A DNA stretch of 64,000 nt from Amphiduros pacificus (Eukaryota > Annelida > Polychaeta > Phyllodocida > Hesionidae): NCBI GenBank assembly GCA_949316495.1, contig OX439001.1:28111386-28175385 (forward strand), in the 5' to 3' direction. A program made the translations under genes and the position numbers. Positions 21,942 to 34,000 of the stretch are shown here, piece by piece. The notes beneath the pieces were generated by a model. That model did not search any database and had not been told where the DNA came from. It worked only from the letters and a program-made list of their open reading frames with translations. Numbering within the stretch: the stretch's first letter is position 1; every line of letters starts with the position of its first letter.

Positions 21942-23996
21942 GTTTGAGTTTTAGGTTCAAAGGCATAATTTTCTTTACCTGGCTGTTGTAGTATGCAAAT
22001 GCTTTGAAAGCTGAACTCAAGCTGATTCATATGTTCCATTGAGGAATTTGATTTAGCATAGCCACTGTAGCCACTTTATGGTACCACATAGTTGCAAGGT
22101 AAAATCCCAGCTCATGAGGACCTATTTTGGCATTCAAATGAATTTTCCTGGTCTCAAAACAAGACAGGACTCATAACATGAGGACTGGGTCTTCTAAGGC
22201 TTGGACCACTCCCTGATCGACCTGTTGTGGATTTGACTCAGGTAGATCTCAGGGTTATGAGATTTAGAGCAAGGTTGAGAGGGTGTCAGAACATAAATAA
22301 GGGGATAGTCTTTAGCAGAGAGCCCCCAGGTTTTTAGGGTTTTTGCTGCAGGGGAAAGACAGGCTGGTGGGGACCACGATCATATACAAAATTACTAACC
22401 ATCAAATAATTAGTTTTAGTTTTTATAGTTTAGGATTGATGGTTTTTGTGGTTTAGGATTGATTTGGCAATTTAGTATTAATGGTTTATGATTGATGGAT
22501 TAGGATTGATTGATTAGGATTGATTGATTAGGATTGATTGATTAGGATTGATATTTTAAATTGATTGTTAAGGATTGTGGTTCAGGGTAGAATTTATTTC
22601 ACTTCTATTTATTATGACAATATGTTTCATATTTTGGTAACAAGATAATCTTCCTTGTACTTCAAAAGAAAAAAACTCAGAATGAGTGAGCAAGTTGTTG
22701 CACACAGTGAAAAGGACATTTTATCCTTTACACTTATTTTGATAGTAATCATAACAATTGACTTACAAACATGAGGAACTTTGCATCATTGTGGGTCTCT
22801 GAGATCATTACCAAATAAAAGGATTTTAGATTTAAAAGGCAAATACTCATTCAAAACCATTGTTTGTTAAGACCGGAGTGATTGAGAAAATGTTACTGTT
22901 CAGTGTTTGTCAATTTCCCTTGTACTTACCAAGAAAAACAATTAAGCATGAGTGAGCAGGTTATTGAACATAGATTGACAAGACTTAAAATCTTCAAAGG
23001 ACATTTTATCCTTATTTTAATAGAAATATTAACAGTTAACATACACGCATGAAGAATTTTACATCATTGTGGATCTCTGAGATCATTACCAATAAATGTT
23101 TGAATTTAAAAGTAAAACTAATAATTCAAGACCTAAAAGAGTTTGTTAAGACTGGAATGATTGAGAAAATGTTAATGTTCAGTGGTTGTCAAAACTTTAA
23201 TGCTTGAAAATAACAATTTGGACAAATTAACTTATTTATTGTTTTGGAAATGAATTTGTGTGGAGTTCTATTTTTAGCATCTACATAGGGCAGTGAGCTT
23301 GGGGTCAGGCTTGCCATGTATGAATTACTCATGGCAATGTTGTTTTCAGTATGATGTCATAGTCACTTATATTTTTAAACACAAGTCCTGTGGTTTCAGA
23401 ACCAATCACATGTTTCTCTTGCATTCAATGTATTGGATTATTTTATGTTGTCAAGAAACGGATTAAGGGGACAAAATCTATTGGTTGTTCTTTGCACCTG
23501 AGCACTTCAGTGCATTTCAGAGTTGTGACTGTTAACTGCCAGTGTCATTTTTGAATATGCTTTGCTCCAGAAAGCATGAATCAGTATTAGCTCTGCTGTG
23601 CTGAAGGACACAACATGTGAACTCATGAAGAATTGGAAATGGTGGTCTGCATCACACAGTCTTGAATATTATTCTTTTGGAATAATAATGTGCTGATATG
23701 AAAGAGCATTGTAAACAGGTATGTGTTGATTGATTAATTGTCAAAATGTCTTGGAAATTTACAGTCCAGTTTGTATTGAAATGTGGAACCAGGCAAAATG
23801 TTTAGTGAAAAATCTTTCCATTAGAAGAAAAGGCATTATAACAGCTCTATGTTCAAACATTTGAAACTATTTCATTGCACTAGACATATTCCTCACTGGT
23901 CTCACATCACTTAATCAATTGCAAAATCTCCAAAATGAGCAATTGGAAATAGGTTTTAATGGTTCTCTTTTGTTTGTCACATCTTTCTGTTAAAAT
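21942..23996. other. Non-coding stretch with a duplicated segment
   Basis: Most of this stretch shows nothing recognisable. From 22440 to 22560 there are short GGATTGATTGATTA repeats. A segment of about 265-280 bp occurs twice in tandem (about 22650-22914 and 22915-23195), sharing CATTGTGG-TCTCTGAGATC and GATTGAGAAAATGTTA-TGTTC, with many differences between copies. Confidence 0.6.
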
Positions 23997-24269
23997 ATGA
24001 CATGCATATGTATTCAAGCAGAATTAACTAATAGAAATTGCAACCACATTAAGTAAAACATAATATCATATATATATATTATTATGATATTAATGTGGTC
24101 ATATTATATTTCAAATCTTTTGCAAAAGGGTGAGATTCAATGGCTGGATAAGTTACCACTATCTTTTCAAACCAGATGAGGTGGTTCACTGTTGTCTTGC
24201 AAAAAATGAGAGAAAACATCATGTGGCAAAATGGTGTGAATTTAGCAGATTTTAGATAAAAATAATAGA

Positions 24270-24484
24270 CCCCCAGCATGATGGCTGTCCCCAGTGCATG
24301 ATGGCTGTCCCCAGTGCATGATGGCTGTCCCCAGTGCATGATGGCTGTCCCCAGTGCATGATGGCTGTCCCCAGTGCATGATGGCTGTCCCCAGTGCATG
24401 ATGGCTGTCCCCAGTGCATGATGGCTGTCCCCAGTGCATGATGGCTGTCCCCAGTGCATGATGGCTGTCCCCAGTGCATGATGA
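24270..24484. repeat. 20-bp minisatellite, first array
   Basis: About 10.7 units of CCCCAGTGCATGATGGCTGT are essentially identical to each other. The array is flanked by a related sequence on both sides (23997-24110 and 24481-24640, beginning ATGACATGCATATGTATTCA). A second array of the same unit and nearly the same length is at 38769-38984. Confidence 0.97.
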
Positions 24485-24554
24485 CATGCATATGTATTCA
24501 AGCAGAATTTGCTGTATAGAAATTGCCCACATTAACTGAAACATAACATCATAA

Positions 24555-24620
24555 AATATGACCACATTAATAACAGTTGTAACTTATCCAGCCATTGAAT
24601 GTTATTAATGTGGTCATATT
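24555..24620. repeat. Perfect 20-bp hairpin, first copy
   Basis: The arms AATATGACCACATTAATAAC (24555-24574) and its exact complement (24601-24620) enclose a 26-base loop. The same hairpin occurs at 39057-39122. Confidence 0.85.
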
Positions 24621-24639
24621 ATATGATATTATATTCTAC

Positions 24640-24885
24640 AAGGTAAGATGATACACAGCCTTCATCTAATGATTAATATAAAACACAGCCTCCATCTAAT
24701 GATTAAAATAAAACACAGCCTCCATCTACTGCAATGATTAATATAAAACACAGCCTCCATCTAATGATTGATATAAAACATGGCCTCCATCTAATGATTG
24801 ATATTATACACAGCCTTCATTTTATGTTTAATATCATAAACAGTCTCCATCTTATGATTAATATTATACACAGCCTGCTCAAGGT
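24640..24885. repeat. ~30-bp minisatellite derived from cassette intron
   Basis: Units read CAGCCTCCATCTAATGATTA plus ATATTATACA or ATATAAAACA. This sequence is the start of the intron that follows the 76-bp cassette, amplified here. The array begins right after CTACAAG|GTAAGATG, the end of a cassette with its donor site. A matching array lies at 39142-39412. Confidence 0.85.
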
Positions 24886-25017
24886 TTGCCTCAACATTGG
24901 AGGCAAACTTACTCGAAGTTTACAAATTATGTTTGCATCTTTTGTCTTGATTTAGTTTTCTGTATAAACTCATTATGATTTATATTTTATGTGCTTACAA
25001 AAAGTAATTCCATTCTA

Positions 25018-28000
25018 TATGTGTAATGTGGTAGGCTTTGATGTGTATTGGAGTAGGCTGGGATGTGTATTGGGGCAGGCTGGGATGTGTATTGAGGTAG
25101 GCTGGGATGTATATTGAGGCAGGCTGGGATGTGTATTGAGGTAGGCTGGGATGTATATTGAGGCAGGCTGGGATGTATATTGAGGCAGGCTGGGATGTGT
25201 ATTGAGGTAGGCTTTGATGTGTATTGAGGTAGGCTTTGATGTGTATTGGGGTAGGTTGGGATGTGTATTGAGGCAGGCTGGGATGTGTATTGTGGTAGGC
25301 TTTGATGTGTATTGAGGTAGGCTGGGATGTATATTGAGGCAGGCTGGGATGTGTATTGAGGTAGGCTGGGATGTGTATTGAGGTAGGCTGGGATGTGTAT
25401 TGAGGTAGGCTTTGATGTGTATTGAGGTAGGCTTTGATGTGTATTGGGGTAGGTTGGGATGTGTATTGAGGCAGGCTGGGATGTGTATTGTGGTAGGCTG
25501 GGATGTGTATTGAGGTAGGCTGGGATGTGTATTGAGGTAGGCTGGGATGTATATTGAGGCAGGCTGGGATGTGTATTGTGGTAGGCTGGGATGTGTATTG
25601 AGGTAGGCTGGGATGTGTATTGAGGTAGGCTGGGATGTGAATTGGGGCAGGCTGGGATGTGTATTGAGGTAGGCTGGGATGTATATTGAGGCAGGCTGGG
25701 ATGTGTATTGTGGTAGGCTGGGATGTGTATTGAGGTAGGCTGGGATGTGTATTGGGGCAGGCTGGGATGTGTATTGGGGCAGGCTGGGATGTGTATTGAG
25801 GTAGGCTGGGATGTATATTGAGGCAGGCTGGGATGTGTATTGAGGTAGGCTGGGATGTGTATTGGAGTAGGCTTTGATGTGTATTGAGGCAGGCTGGGAT
25901 GTGTATTGTGGTAGGCTGGGATGTGTATTGAGGTAGGCTGGGATGTGTATTGAGGTAGGTTGGGATGTGTATTGAGGTAGGCTTTGATGTGTATTGAGGT
26001 AGGCTTTGATGTGTATTGGGGTAGGTTGGGATGTGTATTGAGGCAGGCTGGGATGTTTATTGAGGTAGGCTTTGATGTGTATTGAGGTAGGCTTTGATGT
26101 GTATTGGAGTAGGCTGGGATGTGTATTGAGGTAGGCTGGGATGTGTATTGAGGCAGGCTGGGATGTGTATTGAGGTAGGCTTTAATGTGTATTGAGGTAG
26201 GCTTTGATGTGTATTGGGGTAGGCTGGGATGTGTATTGAGGTAGGCTGTGATGTGTATTGAGGTAGGCTGGGATGTGTATTGAGGTAGGCTTTGATGTGT
26301 ATTGAGGTAGGCTTTGATGTGTATTGGGGTAGGTTGGGATGTGTATTGAGGCAGGCTGGGATGTATAATGAGGCAGGCTGGGATGTGTATTGTGGTAGGC
26401 TGGGATGTGTATTGAGGTAGGCTGGGATGTGTATTGAGGTAGGCTGGGATGTGTATTGGGGCAGGCTGGGATGTGTATTGGGGCAGGCTGGGATGTGTAT
26501 TGAGGTAGGCTGGGATGTGTATTGAGGCAGGCTTTGATGTGTATTGGAGTAGGCTGGGATGTGTATTGAGGTAGGTTGGGATATGATTTGAGGTAGGTTG
26601 GGATGTGTATTGGAGTAGCCTGGGATGTGTATTGAGGAAGGCTGGGATGTGTATTGAGGTAGGCTTTGATGTGTATTGAGGCAGGCTGGGTTGTGTATTG
26701 AGGTAGGGGTGACATGTGTATTGAGGCAGGCCGGGATGTGTATTGAGGTAGGCTGGGATGTGTATTGAGGCAGGCCGGGATGTGTATTGAGGTAGGCTGG
26801 GATGTGTATTGGAGTAGGCTTTGATGTGTATTATTGTAGGCTGGGTTGTGTATTGAGGTAGGGGTGGCATGTGTATTGAGGCAGGCAGGGATGTGTATTG
26901 AGGCAGGCTGGGTTGTGTATTGAGGTAGGCTGGGATATGTATTGAGGTAGGCGGAGATGTGTATTGAGGTAGGCTGGGATGTGTATTGGAGTAGGCTTTG
27001 ATGTGTATTATTGTAGGCTGGGTTGTGTATTGAGGTAGGGGTGGCATGTGTATTGAGGCAGGCCGGGATGTGTATTGAGGCAGGCTGGGATGTGTATTGA
27101 GGTAGGCTTTGATGTGTATTGAGGTAGGCTTTGATGTGTATTGGGGTAGGTTGGGATGTGTATTGAGGCAGGCTGGGATGTGTATTGTGGTAGGCTGGGA
27201 TGTGTATTGAGGTAGGCTGGGATGTATATTGAGGCAGGCTGGGATGTGTATTGAGGTAGGCTGGGATGTGTATTGAGGTAGGCTGGGATGTGTATTGAGG
27301 TAGGCTTTGATGTGTATTGAGGTAGGCTTTGATGTGTATTGAGGTAGGCTTTGATGTGTATTGGGGTAGGCTTTGATGTGTATTGAGGCAGGCTGGGATG
27401 TGTATTGTGGTAGGCTGGGATGTGTATTGAGGTAGGCTGGGATGTGTATCGAGGTAGGTTGGGATGTGTATTGAGGTAGGCTTTGATGTGTATTGAGGTA
27501 GGCTTTGATGTGTATTGGGGTAGGTTGGGATGTGTATTGAGGCAGGCTGGGATGTTTATTGGAGTAGGCTTTGATGTGTATTGAGGCAGGCTGGGATGTG
27601 TATTGTGGTAGGCTGGGATGTGTATTGAGGTAGGCTGGGATGTGTATTGAGGTAGGTTGGGATGTGTATTGAGGTAGGCTTTGATGTGTATTGAGGTAGG
27701 CTTTGATGTGTATTGGGGTAGGTTGGGATGTGTATTGAGGCAGGCTGGGATGTTTATTGAGGTAGGCTTTGATGTGTATTGAGGTAGGCTTTGATGTGTA
27801 TTGGAGTAGGCTGGGATGTGTATTGAGGTAGGCTGGGATGTGTATTGAGGCAGGCTGGGATGTGTATTGAGGTAGGCTTTAATGTGTATTGAGGTAGGCT
27901 TTGATGTGTATTGGGGTAGGCTGGGATGTGTATTGAGGTAGGCTGTGATGTGTATTGAGGTAGGCTGGGATGTGTATTGAGGTAGGCTTTGATGTGTATT

Positions 28001-31000
28001 GAGGTAGGCTTTGATGTGTATTGGGGTAGGTTGGGATGTGTATTGAGGCAGGCTGGGATGTATAATGAGGCAGGCTGGGATGTGTATTGTGGTAGGCTGG
28101 GATGTGTATTGAGGTAGGCTGGGATGTGTATTGAGGTAGGCTGGGATGTGTATTGGGGCAGGCTGGGATGTGTATTGGGGCAGGCTGGGATGTGTATTGA
28201 GGTAGGCTGGGATGTGTATTGAGGCAGGCTTTGATGTGTATTGGAGTAGGCTGGGATGTGTATTGAGGTAGGTTGGGATATGATTTGAGGTAGGTTGGGA
28301 TGTGTATTGGAGTAGCCTGGGATGTGTATTGAGGAAGGCTGGGATGTGTATTGAGGTAGGCTTTGATGTGTATTGAGGCAGGCTGGGTTGTGTATTGAGG
28401 TAGGGGTGGCATGTGTATTGAGGCAGGCCGGGATGTGTATTGAGGTAGGCTGGGATGTGTATTGAGGCAGGCCGGGATGTGTATTGAGGTAGGCTGGGAT
28501 GTGTATTGGAGTAGGCTTTGATGTGTATTATTGTAGGCTGGGTTGTGTATTGAGGTAGGGGTGGCATGTGTATTGAGGCAGGCCGGGATGTGTATTGAGG
28601 CAGGCTGGGTTGTGTATTGAGGTAGGCTGGGATATGTATTGAGGTAGGCGGAGATGTGTATTGAGGTAGGCTGGGATGTGTATTGGAGTAGGCTTTGATG
28701 TGTATTATTGTAGGCTGGGTTGTGTATTGAGGTAGGGGTGGCATGTGTATTGAGGCAGGCCGGGATGTGTATTGAGGCAGGCTGGGATGTGTATTGAGGT
28801 AGGCTTTGATGTGTATTGAGGTAGTCTTTGATGTGTATTGGGGTAGGTTGGGATGTGTATTGAGGCAGGCTGGGATGTGTATTGTGGTAGGCTGGGATGT
28901 GTATTGAGGTAGGCTGGGATGTATATTGAGGAAGGCTGGGATGTGTATTGAGGTAGGCTGGGATGTGTATTGAGGTAGGCTGGGATGTGTATTGAGGTAG
29001 GCTTTGATGTGTATTGAGGTAGGCTTTGATGTGTATTGAGGTAGGCTTTGATGTGTATTGGGGTAGGCTTTGATGTGTATTGAGGCAGGCTGGGATGTGT
29101 ATTGTGGTAGGCTGGGATGTGTATTGAGGTAGGCTGGGATGTGTATCGAGGTAGGTTGGGATGTGTATTGAGGTAGGCTTTGATGTGTATTGAGGTAGGC
29201 TTTGATGTGTATTGGGGTAGGTTGGGATGTGTATTGAGGCAGGCTGGGATGTTTATTGGAGTAGGCTTTGATGTGTATTGAGGCAGGCTGGGATGTGTAT
29301 TGTGGTAGGCTGGGATGTGTATTGAGGTAGGCTGGGATGTGTATTGAGGTAGGTTGGGATGTGTATTGAGATAGGCTTTGATGTGTATTGAGGTAGGCTT
29401 TGATGTGTATTGGGGTAGGTTGGGATGTGTATTGAGGCAGGCTGGGATGTTTATTGAGGTAGGCTTTGATGTGTATTGAGGTAGGCTTTGATGTGTTTTG
29501 GAGTAGGCTGGGATGTGTATTGAGGTAGGCTGGGATGTGTATTGAGGCAGGCTGGGATGTGTATTGAGGTAGGCTTTAATGTGTATTGAGGTAGGCTTTG
29601 ATGTGTATTGGGGTAGGCTGGGATGTGTATTGAGGTAGGCTGTGATGTGTATTGAGGTAGGCTGGGATGTGTATTGAGGTAGGCTTTGATGTGTATTGAG
29701 GTAGGCTTTGATGTGTATTGGGGTAGGTTGGGATGTGTATTGAGGCAGGCTGGGATGTATAATGAGGCAGGCTGGGATGTGTATTGTGGTAGGCTGGGAT
29801 GTGTATTGAGGTAGGCTGGGATGTGTATTGAGGTAGGCTGGGATGTGTATTGGGGCAGGCTGGGATGTGTATTGGGGCAGGCTGGGATGTGTATTGAGGT
29901 AGGCTGGGATGTGTATTGAGGCAGGCTTTGATGTGTATTGGAGTAGGCTGGGATGTGTATTGAGGTAGGTTGGGATATGATTTGAGGTAGGTTGGGATGT
30001 GTATTGGAGTAGCCTGGGATGTGTATTGAGGAAGGCTGGGATGTGTATTGAGGTAGGCTTTGATGTGTATTGAGGCAGGCTGGGTTGTGTATTGAGGTAG
30101 GGGTGGCATGTGTATTGAGGCAGGCCGGGATGTGTATTGAGGTAGGCTGGGATGTGTATTGAGGCAGGCCGGGATGTGTATTGAGGTAGGCTGGGATGTG
30201 TATTGGAGTAGGCTTTGATGTGTATTATTGTAGGCTGGGTTGTGTATTGAGGTAGGGGTGGCATGTGTATTGAGGCAGGCCGGGATGTGTATTGAGGCAG
30301 GCTGGGTTGTGTATTGAGGTAGGCTGGGATATGTATTGAGGTAGGCGGAGATGTGTATTGAGGTAGGCTGGGATGTGTATTGGAGTAGGCTTTGATGTGT
30401 ATTATTGTAGGCTGGGTTGTGTATTGAGGTAGGGGTGGCATGTGTATTGAGGCAGGCCGGGATGTGTATTGAGGCAGGCTGGGATGTGTATTGAGGTAGG
30501 CTTTGATGTGTATTGAGGTAGTCTTTGATGTGTATTGGGGTAGGTTGGGATGTGTATTGAGGCAGGCTGGGATGTGTATTGTGGTAGGCTGGGATGTGTA
30601 TTGAGGTAGGCTGGGATGTATATTGAGGAAGGCTGGGATGTGTATTGAGGTAGGCTGGGATGTGTATTGAGGTAGGCTGGGATGTGTATTGAGGTAGGCT
30701 TTGATGTGTATTGAGGTAGGCTTTGATGTGTATTGAGGTAGGCTTTGATGTGTATTGGGGTAGGCTTTGATGTGTATTGAGGCAGGCTGGGATGTGTATT
30801 GTGGTAGGCTGGGATGTGTATTGAGGTAGGCTGGGATGTGTATCGAGGTAGGTTGGGATGTGTATTGAGGTAGGCTTTGATGTGTATTGAGGTAGGCTTT
30901 GATGTGTATTGGGGTAGGTTGGGATGTGTATTGAGGCAGGCTGGGATGTTTATTGGAGTAGGCTTTGATGTGTATTGAGGCAGGCTGGGATGTGTATTGT

Positions 31001-34000
31001 GGTAGGCTGGGATGTGTATTGAGGTAGGCTGGGATGTGTATTGAGGTAGGTTGGGATGTGTATTGAGATAGGCTTTGATGTGTATTGAGGTAGGCTTTGA
31101 TGTGTATTGGGGTAGGTTGGGATGTGTATTGAGGCAGGCTGGGATGTTTATTGAGGTAGGCTTTGATGTGTATTGAGGTAGGCTTTGATGTGTATTGGAG
31201 TAGGCTGGGATGTGTATTGAGGTAGGCTGGGATGTGTATTGAGGCAGGCTGGGATGTGTATTGAGGTAGGCTTTAATGTGTATTGAGGTAGGCTTTGATG
31301 TGTATTGGGGTAGGCTGGGATGTGTATTGAGGTAGGCTGTGATGTGTATTGAGGTAGGCTGGGATGTGTATTGAGGTAGGCTTTGATGTGTATTGAGGTA
31401 GGCTTTGATGTGTATTGGGGTAGGTTGGGATGTGTATTGAGGCAGGCTGGGATGTATAATGAGGCAGGCTGGGATGTGTATTGTGGTAGGCTGGGATGTG
31501 TATTGAGGTAGGCTGGGATGTGTATTGAGGTAGGCTGGGATGTGTATTGGGGCAGGCTGGGATGTGTATTGGGGCAGGCTGGGATGTGTATTGAGGTAGG
31601 CTGGGATGTGTATTGAGGCAGGCTTTGATGTGTATTGGAGTAGGCTGGGATGTGTATTGAGGTAGGTTGGGATATGATTTGAGGTAGGTTGGGATGTGTA
31701 TTGGAGTAGCCTGGGATGTGTATTGAGGAAGGCTGGGATGTGTATTGAGGTAGGCTTTGATGTGTATTGAGGCAGGCTGGGTTGTGTATTGAGGTAGGGG
31801 TGGCATGTGTATTGAGGCAGGCCGGGATGTGTATTGAGGTAGGCTGGGATGTGTATTGAGGCAGGCCGGGATGTGTATTGAGGTAGGCTGGGATGTGTAT
31901 TGGAGTAGGCTTTGATGTGTATTATTGTAGGCTGGGTTGTGTATTGAGGTAGGGGTGGCATGTGTATTGAGGCAGGCCGGGATGTGTATTGAGGCAGGCT
32001 GGGTTGTGTATTGAGGTAGGCTGGGATATGTATTGAGGTAGGCGGAGATGTGTATTGAGGTAGGCTGGGATGTGTATTGGAGTAGGCTTTGATGTGTATT
32101 ATTGTAGGCTGGGTTGTGTATTGAGGTAGGGGTGGCATGTGTATTGAGGCAGGCCGGGATGTGTATTGAGGCAGGCTGGGATGTGTATTGAGGTAGGCTT
32201 TGATGTGTATTGAGGTAGTCTTTGATGTGTATTGGGGTAGGTTGGGATGTGTATTGAGGCAGGCTGGGATGTGTATTGTGGTAGGCTGGGATGTGTATTG
32301 AGGTAGGCTGGGATGTATATTGAGGAAGGCTGGGATGTGTATTGAGGTAGGCTGGGATGTGTATTGAGGTAGGCTGGGATGTGTATTGAGGTAGGCTTTG
32401 ATGTGTATTGAGGTAGGCTTTGATGTGTATTGAGGTAGGCTTTGATGTGTATTGGGGTAGGCTTTGATGTGTATTGAGGCAGGCTGGGATGTGTATTGTG
32501 GTAGGCTGGGATGTGTATTGAGGTAGGCTGGGATGTGTATCGAGGTAGGTTGGGATGTGTATTGAGGTAGGCTTTGATGTGTATTGAGGTAGGCTTTGAT
32601 GTGTATTGGGGTAGGTTGGGATGTGTATTGAGGCAGGCTGGGATGTTTATTGGAGTAGGCTTTGATGTGTATTGAGGCAGGCTGGGATGTGTATTGTGGT
32701 AGGCTGGGATGTGTATTGAGGTAGGCTGGGATGTGTATTGAGGTAGGTTGGGATGTGTATTGAGGTAGGCTTTGATGTGTATTGAGGTAGGCTTTGATGT
32801 GTATTGGGGTAGGTTGGGATGTGTATTGAGGCAGGCTGGGATGTTTATTGAGGTAGGCTTTGATGTGTATTGAGGTAGGCTTTGATGTGTATTGGAGTAG
32901 GCTGGGATGTGTATTGAGGTAGGCTGGGATGTGTATTGAGGCAGGCTGGGATGTGTATTGAGGTAGGCTTTAATGTGTATTGAGGTAGGCTTTGATGTGT
33001 ATTGGGGTAGGCTGGGATGTGTATTGAGGTAGGCTGTGATGTGTATTGAGGTAGGCTGGGATGTGTATTGAGGTAGGCTTTGATGTGTATTGAGGTAGGC
33101 TTTGATGTGTATTGGGGTAGGTTGGGATGTGTATTGAGGCAGGCTGGGATATATAATGAGGCAGGCTGGGATGTGTATTGTGGTAGGCTGGGATGTGTAT
33201 TGAGGTAGGCTGGGATGTGTATTGAGGTAGGCTGGGATGTGTATTGGGGCAGGCTGGGATGTGTATTGGGGCAGGCTGGGATGTGTATTGAGGTAGGCTG
33301 GGATGTGTATTGAGGCAGGCTTTGATGTGTATTGGAGTAGGCTGGGATGTGTATTGAGGTAGGTTGGGATATGATTTGAGGTAGGTTGGGATGTGTATTG
33401 GAGTAGCCTGGGATGTGTATTGAGGAAGGCTGGGATGTGTATTGAGGTAGGCTTTGATGTGTATTGAGGCAGGCTGGGTTGTGTATTGAGGTAGGGGTGG
33501 CATGTGTATTGAGGCAGGCCGGGATGTGTATTGAGGTAGGCTGGGATGTGTATTGAGGCAGGCCGGGATGTGTATTGAGGTAGGCTGGGATGTGTATTGG
33601 AGTAGGCTTTGATGTGTATTATTGTAGGCTGGGTTGTGTATTGAGGTAGGGGTGGCATGTGTATTGAGGCAGGCCGGGATGTGTATTGAGGCAGGCTGGG
33701 TTGTGTATTGAGGTAGGCTGGGATATGTATTGAGGTAGGCGGAGATGTGTATTGAGGTAGGCGGAGATGTGTATTGGAGTAGGCTTTGATGTGTATTATT
33801 GTAGGCTGGGTTGTGTATTGAGGTAGGGGTGGCATGTGTATTGAGGCAGGCCGGGATGTGTATTGAGGCAGGCTGGGATGTGTATTGAGGTAGGCTTTGA
33901 TGTGTATTGAGGTAGTCTTTGATGTGTATTGGGGTAGGTTGGGATGTGTATTGAGGCAGGCTGGGATGTGTATTGTGGTAGGCTGGGATGTGTATTGAGG

